From positions 322,024 to 386,023 of the forward strand of contig NZ_LAQO01000003.1 in NCBI RefSeq assembly GCF_000971975.1: a DNA stretch of 64,000 bases. The letters run 5' to 3'. Each line of letters opens with the position of its first letter. The first letter of the stretch is position 1. The position numbers were made by a program, and so were the translations under genes. This DNA is from Paenibacillus algorifonticola. GTDB taxonomy: Bacteria; Bacillota; Bacilli; Paenibacillales; Paenibacillaceae. Below the pieces are notes generated by a model, which was not told the origin of the DNA, searched no databases, and saw only the letters and a list, made by a program, of their open reading frames with translations. This document shows positions 40,085 to 48,770 of the stretch, in pieces.

Positions 40085-40950
40085 ATCTCCACCTCCCTCT
40101 TCTTCATCGCCAGCAATACCGGAATGCCGACAAGCGTGACCAGTACGAACAACAGCATGTTTATCGCAGTCGCATAGCCCATTTCACCGGAGCTGAATGT
40201 ATTGCGGATGTACGTATAAAATACTTCCGTCGTGTAGCCCGGACCGCCTTCGGTCAGCACCATTACGATTTCGAACACCTTCATCGAGCCAATCATCGCC
40301 AGCAGCACGTTAACCGTGAACGCCGGAGCGAGCAGCGGAAAAACAACATGCTTGAACCGCGTCCAGTAGCCCGCCCCATCAATAGAGGCGCTCTCCGTCA
40401 AATCCTTCGGAATGAACTGCAAGCCAGCCAAATAGACGACCATCGAAAACCCCGCCACCCGCCAAATGTCGGTCATAATAACGGTGAACAGCGCGAAGCG
40501 AGGATCATTCAGCCAATCCTGCACCATAAAATCGATGCCCAGCAGTCCGAAAAACTGATTGACAATGCCATGCTCGGGATGATAAATCGCCCGGAAAATG
40601 TAGCCAATGACGAGCGGAGCGATGACATACGGCATAAAAAAGATCATCCGAAGCAGATTGCGCAGCTTCAGCTTTTCATTCAACAATAGCGCCAAGGCGA
40701 GGCCGACTGCATTTTGCAGCAGCGTAACGGCGGCGGCGAAAATAAGGGTGTTTATAAAAGCCTGCTTAAGGCGCGGCTCGTTAAACAGCTCCTTATAATT
40801 TTCAAGTCCAATAAATTTAATCGCATCGGCGTTAATATTCCAGTCGGTAAAGCTGTAATAGATCCCGATAACGGTTGGCGCAATGAAAAACAATAAAAAC
40901 ACGATAACTGCCGGAAATGAAAAATATAACGGATATTTGCTTCTCTCCAT
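40081..40950 (-). CDS. Carbohydrate ABC transporter permease, inner component 1 (CUT1, UgpA/LplB-like)
   Basis: 289 residues, six helices. The conserved EAA-type loop reads ASIDGAGYWTRFKHVVFPLLAP. Opening PAVIVFLLFFIAPTVIGIYYSF is the usual first helix of the MalF/UgpA class. It forms the membrane channel with the following gene and receives sugar from the binding protein encoded 160 bp upstream. Confidence 0.93.
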   Translation of the reverse strand: MERSKYPLYFSFPAVIVFLLFFIAPTVIGIYYSFTDWNINADAIKFIGLENYKELFNEPRLKQAFINTLIFAAAVTLLQNAVGLALALLLNEKLKLRNLLRMIFFMPYVIAPLVIGYIFRAIYHPEHGIVNQFFGLLGIDFMVQDWLNDPRFALFTVIMTDIWRVAGFSMVVYLAGLQFIPKDLTESASIDGAGYWTRFKHVVFPLLAPAFTVNVLLAMIGSMKVFEIVMVLTEGGPGYTTEVFYTYIRNTFSSGEMGYATAINMLLFVLVTLVGIPVLLAMKKREVEM

Positions 40951-40993
40951 AGGGCTTGCCCTCCTGCTCCTGTCCTGTTTGGCCGGGATGGCG

Positions 40994-41027
40994 GGGCGAA
41001 GCCTCGATCACCTTGATCGCATCGCCC
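40994..41027 (-). promoter_or_regulatory. Stem-loop between binding-protein and permease genes
   Basis: GGGCGA/TCGCCC outer pairs and CGATC/GATCG inner pairs enclose a 5-base loop, with no T-tract. Hairpins at this place often shield the upstream mRNA and raise binding-protein expression. Confidence 0.55.
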
Positions 41028-41110
41028 GCAGCACCTATCCCGTCCGGTAATTAACAGCTCCGGCTTGCCCTGCTGCCGTCTCTGTGGTTTATTTTTTTTA
41101 CCCAGCCACT

Positions 41111-42475
41111 TTATTCAAAGCCTTCAAGACGCTTCGAGTTTCCGTCCTTCACATAGTTGGCATCCATCTCTTTAATCGCCGTGTCCACGTCGCCTGTGAT
41201 GTGGAAGTTTTGCAGAATTTTGCCCAAGTCCAGGAACGATGCCGTCAGGCGATTTTGTACATTGACCTTCGATTTGCCCTCATCAATATAGTCTTTAACC
41301 GTCTGCTGCATCGGATACAGCTCGCTCGTTGCATCCTTGAACACCGGAATGCCCGGCTGGCTTTGGTAAAAGATATTGACGCTTTCTTTCGAAATCATAA
41401 ATTTGACCAATTCCTTGGCAGCATCCAGATTTTTCGCCTTCGACGGCACCATCAGTTGGTTCGGAGGCGTAATCATGGCCGTACCTGTATCTGCTGCAGT
41501 TGGGAACGGGAAGAAGCCAATTTTGTTCGTTACAAAATCTTTGCCGAATTTTTTCTCAAGCTGCGGCAAAATGCCATCGAGCATAAACGCCATCGCTACC
41601 TTGCCTTCGCCAAGCTCGTTTTGCAGCTCGTCGAATGTGCCGGACAGCGTATTTTTTTGGAACAAGCCGAGATCCTTAATTTCCTTCGATTTTACAAAAA
41701 GATCCTTCAGCGCCGCGATATCCGACAGCTTCAGCTGATTGACGTTCAGCTTCTGTACGCCTTCGTCGCCAATTTCCTGGTCTACCTGACTAACCCAGCC
41801 GGTCAAATAAAATACTTGCGTCGGCCAGCCATCTTTTACTGCCTCATAAAACGGCGTTACGCCATCGGCCTTCAGCTTTTTAGCCGTTTCAATTAAATTC
41901 GCATAATTTGTTGGAGCGGCGACGCCCGCTTTTTCAAATACATCCTTATTGTAAAAGACGCCCATCATGCCGGTTTTGCCGAATGGCACGCCATAAGCTT
42001 TGCCAGCCGCATCCTTCTGGAAGTCCACAATCGTATCAATGACATTGTCCCAAACGCCAGCCTCGCCGGACCATTCGTACAGCGTCTCATCCGCTCTAAG
42101 CTTTACATATTGCTTCGTGCCCGGCTGCATGAGGAATACGTCAGGGAAATCGCCCGTCGAGAAGCGGGTTTTCAGCATATTGTCATAGTCGCCGCCCGGC
42201 AGCGCCTGTACCTCGACTTTATTGCCCGTCTTCGCTTCAAACTCTTTAAAAATAAGATTGTAAGGCGTGACATCCTCCGTATTCGGAATCAGAAAGGTCA
42301 GCGTAACGGGCTTTGCAGACGGCTTCGCGGACGCTTCAGTTGAGCTGCCCGCTGTTGCTGTTCCCTCCGGGGTATTCGTCCCCTGCGAGCTGCCATTGCT
42401 GCTCCCGCAAGCCGATAGCGAAAATGCTCCCAGCATCAGCGCCATTGTGAGGTAAACCGCTTTCATCTTTCTCAT
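41111..42475 (-). CDS. Extracellular sugar-binding lipoprotein (CUT1 family)
   Basis: 454 residues. Signal peptide ends in lipobox LSAC (Cys23), followed by a Ser/Thr/Ala-rich spacer. The periplasmic-binding fold starts at VTLTFLIPNTEDVTPYN and contains YGVPFGKTGMMGVFYNKDVFEKAG, the hinge signature of SBP family 1. It delivers a carbohydrate to the two permeases. The AAGGAGAGGG site is 12 bp before the ATG, and a possible catabolite-response element lies about 45 bp upstream. Ligand unknown; the cluster suggests a galactosyl/arabinosyl/apiosyl oligosaccharide. Confidence 0.93.
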   Translation of the reverse strand: MRKMKAVYLTMALMLGAFSLSACGSSNGSSQGTNTPEGTATAGSSTEASAKPSAKPVTLTFLIPNTEDVTPYNLIFKEFEAKTGNKVEVQALPGGDYDNMLKTRFSTGDFPDVFLMQPGTKQYVKLRADETLYEWSGEAGVWDNVIDTIVDFQKDAAGKAYGVPFGKTGMMGVFYNKDVFEKAGVAAPTNYANLIETAKKLKADGVTPFYEAVKDGWPTQVFYLTGWVSQVDQEIGDEGVQKLNVNQLKLSDIAALKDLFVKSKEIKDLGLFQKNTLSGTFDELQNELGEGKVAMAFMLDGILPQLEKKFGKDFVTNKIGFFPFPTAADTGTAMITPPNQLMVPSKAKNLDAAKELVKFMISKESVNIFYQSQPGIPVFKDATSELYPMQQTVKDYIDEGKSKVNVQNRLTASFLDLGKILQNFHITGDVDTAIKEMDANYVKDGNSKRLEGFE

Positions 42476-42520
42476 GATAAGACACCCTCTCCTTCATAAT
42501 TATCTGCTTCTTTATTGTAT

Positions 42521-42534
42521 TGAAAGCGCTTCCT
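42521..42534 (-). promoter_or_regulatory. Candidate cre (CcpA) site before the sugar-binding protein gene
   Basis: TGAAAGCGCTTCCT on the plus strand matches the catabolite-response core (TGWAARCGNTWWCA) except for its last positions. Its place between the kinase and binding-protein genes fits internal catabolite repression. Confidence 0.5.
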
Positions 42535-42580
42535 CGCTTCTGTCCACGATTCTGACTTCTAATGTTTAATATTCCGACTA

Positions 42581-44341
42581 TTATGAATGCGCTTCCAAGT
42601 GTTCAGGAATAAGAAGCTTAATTTCGGTTCCTGTACCTTTGCGGCTGTTAATATGAAACTCGAAGCGTTCGCCATAACGAATCCGATAACGCGAATACAC
42701 ATTTAGCACCCCGATGCCGCTGCGCGTGTCCGAGCTCAATCCTTCACCTTGTTGAAGCGGAGGCTTCAAGCTGCTTCTGATATCGGCCAAATGCTTGTCG
42801 GATATGCCCACGCCGTCGTCTTTGACGGTGAGCGTTATGCTGCCGCCCTCTCTGCTGACGATTACAGCGATCGTTCCTTTGCCCCGCTTGCGCTCAATGC
42901 CATGGAATACTGCATTTTCAACGAGTGGCTGAAGCGTCATTTTAAGCATAGGAAAGCTGTAGAGGTCGTCATCGATTTGCTGCTCAAAGGAAATTTTGTC
43001 TTCAAAGCGAATGCGCTGAATATTCATATATGCTTCAATTTGCACAAGCTCCTCCTGCAGCGTGACGATTTCATCCTTGTTTTTCGTATTGTAGCGAAAA
43101 ATATCGGCGAGCGACTGCGCCATTTCACTAATTTCCTGCACTTGGTAATAGTCGGACATCGCCCGGATGCTGTCGAGCGTATTGTACAGAAAATGCGGAT
43201 TAATCTGTGAATAAAGCATGGCGAGTTGTGCCTCCTGCAGCTTAATCTGGTTCACATACCTAGTCTCAATCAAATTTTGCAGCTCATCCTGCATCGCATT
43301 GAAGTTCATGCCGATTCTGCCAATTTCATCATTGCGCCGCACCTCGACGCGCACTGAAAAATCGCCGCGTTTAATGCGGTTAACCGTTTTGTACAAGTCC
43401 AGAATCGGTTTCGTAATCCGCTGCCCGAACAATACCGAAATAAGCAGCGTAATCACAAAGGCAATGAAAGCGGTCACAATAACCGTCGTCTTAATGATGT
43501 CTAATGCGCCAAAAATATCATGCTTCGGCACAATAAGCACGGCCTTCCAGTTCGAATAAGAGGAATTCGTATAAGACACAAGCCGATCTTCTCCATCCAG
43601 ACTGAGCCAAAACTTGCCCTGACTGCCGTTAATGCGGCTCGTCAGCTCCTTCCCGCCTGCATAACGCTGCGCATCACCCGACGCATAAACAAGCCGGTTT
43701 CCTTCGTCAAGAATGACAATGCTGCTGTTTGGCGAAAGCCCGTCGTTGCGGCCAATGCTGTTGAACAGCTCCGCACGGTATTCGGCGCGAACTAAAATAA
43801 ACTGCTCGGGATTGGAAAAATCGCGAATCATAATGGAGGAAAAATACGCCGTTTCCCCATCAATTGTCCGGTCTGCCGCTGGGATGAAGCCGCTGTAAAA
43901 CACTTCGCCATCCTTCGCCACCGTTTGGCGGAACCATTCGGAGCCCCGCACCTTCGCCGGGTTATGCTGTCCGCTTTCGTCCGAAGAGCTAAGCAGCTCG
44001 CCATTGCTATAATAAATTTGAAAACGCAAAAAATCACGGATTGGCGTTACATTGAAGCTTTTCAAATACAAATCGCCGATTTTCTGCCTGAATAGGAAAC
44101 GTTCGCGGTCGCTAAGCTCGGTGTAACGGTTAACGCCGTCAATATAGCTTTGCTCATTGTAGGAGGCAAGCAGCAGATTGCGCTTGCTATGAAAATCATT
44201 GTCCATATTTTTTTCAATTTGCTGGACGAGCAGCAGGCTGGCAGCCTCCGCTTGGCTTGCCATCGTTTTGTAGGAAATATAGAAGGAGACCGAACCGACC
44301 AGCGTAATGCACACCAAAATAATAATAAAGTAGCTCAGCAA
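42581..44341 (-). CDS. YesM-type sensor histidine kinase of the sugar operon
   Basis: 586 residues from TTG 44341; the true start may be upstream. Transmembrane helix LSYFIIILVCITLVGSVSFY, an extracytoplasmic Cache domain (about 35-270), helix TTVIVTAFIAFVITLLISVL, HAMP, His_kinase with NPHFLYNTLDSIRA, and HATPase with ENAVFHGIERKRGKG and GIGVLNVYSR. The in-frame sequence before the TTG reads IRLRNELL, the normal juxtamembrane lead of this family, back to a stop. No ATG or GTG exists there; an AGGGGG site lies 7 bp before an ATC at 44362. A rare start codon is possible. It heads the operon and pairs with the YesN-type regulator at 37541. Confidence 0.88.
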   Translation of the reverse strand: MLSYFIIILVCITLVGSVSFYISYKTMASQAEAASLLLVQQIEKNMDNDFHSKRNLLLASYNEQSYIDGVNRYTELSDRERFLFRQKIGDLYLKSFNVTPIRDFLRFQIYYSNGELLSSSDESGQHNPAKVRGSEWFRQTVAKDGEVFYSGFIPAADRTIDGETAYFSSIMIRDFSNPEQFILVRAEYRAELFNSIGRNDGLSPNSSIVILDEGNRLVYASGDAQRYAGGKELTSRINGSQGKFWLSLDGEDRLVSYTNSSYSNWKAVLIVPKHDIFGALDIIKTTVIVTAFIAFVITLLISVLFGQRITKPILDLYKTVNRIKRGDFSVRVEVRRNDEIGRIGMNFNAMQDELQNLIETRYVNQIKLQEAQLAMLYSQINPHFLYNTLDSIRAMSDYYQVQEISEMAQSLADIFRYNTKNKDEIVTLQEELVQIEAYMNIQRIRFEDKISFEQQIDDDLYSFPMLKMTLQPLVENAVFHGIERKRGKGTIAVIVSREGGSITLTVKDDGVGISDKHLADIRSSLKPPLQQGEGLSSDTRSGIGVLNVYSRYRIRYGERFEFHINSRKGTGTEIKLLIPEHLEAHS

Positions 44342-44446
44342 CAGCTCATTGCGCAGCCGGATAAAAATTCCCCCTCAGGCCTGTCATGTTTTATTTTCAT
44401 TATAACGAATCGGACGAGCCGAACCTATAGCAAATAGTGTCTAGCT

Positions 44447-44490
44447 TAAAAAGCCCAAAGTCGCTTCTCTGATTCGAGACGGCTTTGGGC
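44447..44490 (-). terminator. Rho-independent terminator after the rhamnosidase gene
   Basis: GCCCAAAG...CTTTGGGC, then T5 on the minus strand. It separates the glcDF-rhamnosidase unit from the downstream sugar operon. Confidence 0.8.
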
Positions 44491-44563
44491 GAATGAATTT
44501 GCTTCCCTTCATTTGAAGCTGAAAAACGGAGCTTTTCCAAAAACTTGCTCGCAGCAGACTTGG

Positions 44564-47281
44564 CTAGACTTTGACCTGACTGGCGAAGCGGTAGGAGCCG
44601 GAGCCAATTTCCAGCACCGTTTGGCCGCCAAAAGCTCCAAGCAGCTTGATATCATGGCTGCCGGACGGACTAGCTGGGAACAACTCCGTTGAAGCATCCT
44701 CCAGCGTACCAATAGCTGCTCCATCGATGGCGTTGACCGCACCTGGAATGTAAAGCGTTGCCGTCGTATTAGCAGGAATTTGTACGTTAAGCTGGTACTC
44801 GCCGGACTGATCTATTTGCCAGTCTACTTCGATTTTTCCATATAACGAACTAAAGTGAGATTTCACAAAAGAAAGGCCGCCTCCCGGCTGGGGACGGATA
44901 ATCGCATGACGGAAGGCAGGTGCTGCCTTGTCTGCTTCAATGCCTGCCATATAGCGGAACATCCACTCTCCGACGGAGCCTAGCGAATAATGATTGAAGG
45001 AATTCATCTGCGGCGTCTGGAAGCCGTTTTCCTCCGTCCAGCCATCCCAGCGCTCCCAAATGGTCGTCGCTCCATGCTTGATGGAATACATCCACGATGG
45101 AAAAGCCTCCTGCGTCAGCAGTTGGTAAGCAACGTCCAGCCGGCCGTTATCAGACAGCGCGGGCAGCAAATAACCGACGCCGAGGAAGCCCGTCGTCAAG
45201 CGGTTTCCGCGGCTGGCAATATCCGCTGTGAGATGGTCGACTGCTTTTAAGCGCAGCTCCTCTGTCAGCAGGCCAAATTGCAGCGCAAGTACATATACCG
45301 TTTGCGTCTCCCCATGTATGCGGCCCTCGTCCGTTACAAAAGCAAGGCGGAATGCTGCGGCAATGCCCTGAAACAGCTGCTCCAGCCGGCGGACATCGTC
45401 CTCCTTGCCCAGCACGCCGGCAATTAATCCAAGCACCTTCGTGCTGTAGGCAAAATAAGCGGTTGCCAGCACCTCGTTTGGCGTATCCGCATCAATGGAC
45501 AGCCAGTCGCCGTAGTTGGCATAGTTCGGCCTTACAAGCTCCTCGGTCGTTGCATGCAAGTAATCGACCCATCTGCTCATCGCCTCATAATGCGTTTCCA
45601 GAATGCGCACATCGCCATACATTAAATACAGCGTCCATGGGATAATGACGCCCGCATCGCCCCAGCCTGCGTTATCCGGCGCATACCAGTTCAGGCGCGT
45701 GCTCCAGTTTTTATAGCGAATCCAGCCTGCATCCGGCGCCACATCGGTGAAAGCGCCCGAAGGCTGCTGGCAATCAATCATATCCCACATAAATTTATTA
45801 AAAAACCTTGCCACATCCATATTGTACGAGGCTGTACGCGCAAAAATTTGCGCATCCCCCGTCCAGCCAAGCCGCTCATCCCGCTGTGGACAATCGGTCG
45901 GGACGGACAAAAAGTTGCCGCGCTGCCCCCATGTAATGTTGGAAAACAGCTGATTGACCATCGCATTCGACGTTTCCAAATGCCCAGTCTCCGGCGTGTC
46001 GGAGTGAACAACCTTGCCTACAATCGTATCCAAATCAGGCTCTCCAGGAAAGCCAATCAGCTCCACATAACGAAAGCCATGGAATGTAAAATGCGGCTCG
46101 TAGCGCTCCAGCCCTTCGCCTTTAAGCGTATAATGCTCCTGCTGAACAGCAACACGCAAATTATCCAAATATAGCGAGCCATCAGGACAGAGCATTTCCG
46201 CATGGCTGATCGTGATCGTTGTGCCGCGCTCCCCGCTAACGCGAAGCTCCGTCCAGCCGACCATATTTTGTCCCATATCAAAAATATAACTGCCGCTTGG
46301 TGTCTTTTCCATCCGGATTGGCCTTATCGTCTTCATCACCTTGATCGGCGGCTCATTAGACGCCACCAGCATGCCGTTATAGCCAGGCCGGACATCTGGC
46401 TCCTCCCAACGGCTGTCATCAAAGCCCGCTTTCGACCAGCCCGCCATTTCAAGTCTCGCGTCATAGGCTTCGCCCATAATAAAATCGGAATACAAAATTG
46501 GACCTTTGCTCACCTTCCACGTATGATCGGTCGCCACACTTTGCTTCGTGCCATCCTCATACTCCACATAAACCTGCATCATAAAAAACGGACGCTCCCC
46601 GTACACCTTGTCGCCAAGAAAGCCGACCGTGCCCGCATACCAGCCTTCTCCTATAATGACACCAAAGGCGTTGTCGCCTTCATGCAGCAGCGGCGTAATA
46701 TCGTAGGCCTGCACCTGCGAGCGGACATTGTAGTCCGTAAAGCCTGGGGCAAAATAATCCCCCACCCGCTGCCCGTTAACGTAAAGCTCGAACAAGCCGA
46801 GCGCTGTCGCATAAGCTGTGGCGCGGCGCACCTTGCCGCCCAAGGTGAATGGCTTGCGCAAATGAGGCGAAGGCTGTCTGCCTGCTGCTTGCTCATCATG
46901 CTTGCGGCCAATCCATTTTCCCCGGTACGCTGCCCTATGAAGCAGCCCTATCGTCCAGAAGTTTGGCTCGCTCCATTCTGATACGCGCCCATAATTGTCC
47001 CAAACGCGCACCTTCCAAAAGCATTCGGCTTCCGCATCAAGCGGGCTGCCGCCATATTCCACCTGAATCGAATCGCTCGATTCCGTTTTTCCGCTATCCC
47101 AGCGATCGCCCTCATCTGCGCCCAGCTGTTCTTTTGAAGAAGCAACTAGCACCTGATACGCTGTTTGGCGGACGGAACGCTCCTCCGAGCGCAGCTTCCA
47201 GAACAAGCGCGGCTTAGCCGCTTCAATACCGAGCGGATTCGTCATATACTCCGTTTTGCAATCCTCAATCGTTAACGCCAT
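44564..47281 (-). CDS. GH78 alpha-L-rhamnosidase
   Basis: 905 residues, cytosolic. The N-terminal beta-sandwich domains (TNPLGIEAAKPRLFWKL; ATAYATALGLFELYVNGQRV) precede the (alpha/alpha)6 catalytic domain, with the diagnostic stretch TDCPQRDERLGWTGDAQIFA near residue 460, which includes catalytic acidic residues. A C-terminal beta-sandwich ends the protein. It removes alpha-linked L-rhamnose from glycans such as rhamnogalacturonan or flavonoid glycosides. It starts 31 bp after glcF on the same strand with GGGAGG upstream, so it appears to be the third gene of a glcDF-rhamnosidase operon. Confidence 0.93.
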   Translation of the reverse strand: MALTIEDCKTEYMTNPLGIEAAKPRLFWKLRSEERSVRQTAYQVLVASSKEQLGADEGDRWDSGKTESSDSIQVEYGGSPLDAEAECFWKVRVWDNYGRVSEWSEPNFWTIGLLHRAAYRGKWIGRKHDEQAAGRQPSPHLRKPFTLGGKVRRATAYATALGLFELYVNGQRVGDYFAPGFTDYNVRSQVQAYDITPLLHEGDNAFGVIIGEGWYAGTVGFLGDKVYGERPFFMMQVYVEYEDGTKQSVATDHTWKVSKGPILYSDFIMGEAYDARLEMAGWSKAGFDDSRWEEPDVRPGYNGMLVASNEPPIKVMKTIRPIRMEKTPSGSYIFDMGQNMVGWTELRVSGERGTTITISHAEMLCPDGSLYLDNLRVAVQQEHYTLKGEGLERYEPHFTFHGFRYVELIGFPGEPDLDTIVGKVVHSDTPETGHLETSNAMVNQLFSNITWGQRGNFLSVPTDCPQRDERLGWTGDAQIFARTASYNMDVARFFNKFMWDMIDCQQPSGAFTDVAPDAGWIRYKNWSTRLNWYAPDNAGWGDAGVIIPWTLYLMYGDVRILETHYEAMSRWVDYLHATTEELVRPNYANYGDWLSIDADTPNEVLATAYFAYSTKVLGLIAGVLGKEDDVRRLEQLFQGIAAAFRLAFVTDEGRIHGETQTVYVLALQFGLLTEELRLKAVDHLTADIASRGNRLTTGFLGVGYLLPALSDNGRLDVAYQLLTQEAFPSWMYSIKHGATTIWERWDGWTEENGFQTPQMNSFNHYSLGSVGEWMFRYMAGIEADKAAPAFRHAIIRPQPGGGLSFVKSHFSSLYGKIEVDWQIDQSGEYQLNVQIPANTTATLYIPGAVNAIDGAAIGTLEDASTELFPASPSGSHDIKLLGAFGGQTVLEIGSGSYRFASQVKV

Positions 47282-47312
47282 AAAGCTTCAGCCTCCCGCA
47301 ATTTTTATCGCT

Positions 47313-48770
47313 TCAAACGTTTCCTGCTGCTTGCTCTTCTGCTTGCTCCTGTGCTATATCTGGGCTGTTATGAACCAATCGCTCATGCAGAAAATCAACG
47401 ATATGCTGCACCTGCATTTGACCGTCTCCATGCTTGGCTACTCCGAGCTTCATTTGGAGTAGGCAGCCAGGGTTGCTCGTAAGCAAATAATGCGCCTTTG
47501 TCGCATTGGCATGCTCCATTTTGCGCGCTAACAGCCCTCCTGCCATTTCCGGCTGAACAATATTGTAGGTGCCCGCCGAGCCGCAGCAGCGGTCAGCCTC
47601 AAACATTTCTACAAACTCAGCTCCACTTACCTCTCGCAGCAGCTTCCGGGGAGCATCAGCAGAGCGCATCACATTTCGCAAATGGCAGGAATCCTGATAC
47701 GTAATCCGAATCGGCTGTTCCTTCATCTGGGCGGTAGCAAGCTTGCCGGAACGGATAAGCAAATCGCTAATATCCACAACACGCTTCGCCAGCCAGACTG
47801 CGCCTTCCCTCCACTGCTCATCCTCATGCAGCAAATGATCGTATTCCGTGAGGATGGCGCCGCATCCGCCGGCATTGGATACGATATAATCCACACCAGC
47901 GGCCTGAAAAGCGGCAATGTTAAGCCTGGCTAGTGACCGCGCATCCTCCGTCTCCCCGCTATGCGCATGAAGCGCTCCACAGCAAGCCTGTGTATCCGGT
48001 ATGAAAACCTCAAAGCCAGCTTCCGTCAGCAGCTCCACCGTCTTGATGTTCGTTTCCGTGAACAGCATATCCATGAGACAGCCGCGAAATAGGCCGACGC
48101 TAGCTATTTTCACCCCTTTTGCCGGATGATGACTGCCGATTTTCTGAACAATTCCTTTGCTTGAGGCATACGGCAGCACCTCCTCCATCTCGCTCAAATG
48201 CGCCGGCAGCAGCTTCATAACGCCAGAGCTGCGCGCCAGCTTGCGAAGCCCAGATTGCTGATACAGCTGCATAGCTCCTCCGAGCAGACGCACTCGCTTC
48301 TGATGGGGAAAAAGCTGCTTGAACACAACCTGCCGCAGCGGCTTCACCCACCACCGATGGCTTTCCGTATGCTCTTCAATCGCCTCCCTCGTCTGCTCAA
48401 TGAGCTGGCCATATTTCACATCTGCCGGACAAGCGGGCTCGCATGCGCGGCAGCCGAGACAGTGGCTCATCTGCTCCTCAAAGGACTGGTCGGGCATCAT
48501 CAAACCATCGGCAACCGCTTTCATTAATGCGATGCGACCGCGTGGCGATTCGGCTTCAATGCCGGTTTCACGGAACGTTGGGCAAGCAGGCAGACAGAAG
48601 CCGCAGCGCATGCAATTGGTCAATTGATCCTCATCCAGTCGCAGCTTGAGCTTTCCAGCAAGCTGCAGCTGCGGAGAACTGCACGCGGGTTCCGTTCCTG
48701 GCGCGTTAACGCTTGTGGTTGCAGTTGCTGCTGTGCTTCCAACCATTAGCCTGTCTACCGTTTTAACCAT
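47313..48770 (-). CDS. glcF: Glycolate oxidase iron-sulfur subunit
   Basis: 485 residues. Two 4Fe-4S ferredoxin-type motifs: Cys53, 56, 59, 63 (CMRCGFCLPACP) and Cys104, 107, 110, 114 (CLGCRACEPACP). The C-terminal half has two CCG-type cysteine-rich (heterodisulfide-reductase-like) domains, seen as FIPDTQACCGAL and EADRCCGSAG. It transfers electrons from the FAD subunit to the respiratory chain. The gene overlaps glcD by 8 bp. Some paralogues are lactate utilisation proteins; the GlcD pairing favours glycolate (or a related alpha-hydroxy acid). Confidence 0.88.
   Translation of the reverse strand: MVKTVDRLMVGSTAATATTSVNAPGTEPACSSPQLQLAGKLKLRLDEDQLTNCMRCGFCLPACPTFRETGIEAESPRGRIALMKAVADGLMMPDQSFEEQMSHCLGCRACEPACPADVKYGQLIEQTREAIEEHTESHRWWVKPLRQVVFKQLFPHQKRVRLLGGAMQLYQQSGLRKLARSSGVMKLLPAHLSEMEEVLPYASSKGIVQKIGSHHPAKGVKIASVGLFRGCLMDMLFTETNIKTVELLTEAGFEVFIPDTQACCGALHAHSGETEDARSLARLNIAAFQAAGVDYIVSNAGGCGAILTEYDHLLHEDEQWREGAVWLAKRVVDISDLLIRSGKLATAQMKEQPIRITYQDSCHLRNVMRSADAPRKLLREVSGAEFVEMFEADRCCGSAGTYNIVQPEMAGGLLARKMEHANATKAHYLLTSNPGCLLQMKLGVAKHGDGQMQVQHIVDFLHERLVHNSPDIAQEQAEEQAAGNV

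Noticed and set aside
41084..41896. 270-residue plus-strand frame
   Set aside because: Antisense to the sugar-binding protein gene, whose lipobox and SBP fold are clear on the other strand.
46202..46981. 259-residue plus-strand frame
   Set aside because: Lies opposite the GH78 rhamnosidase and arises from its codon bias.
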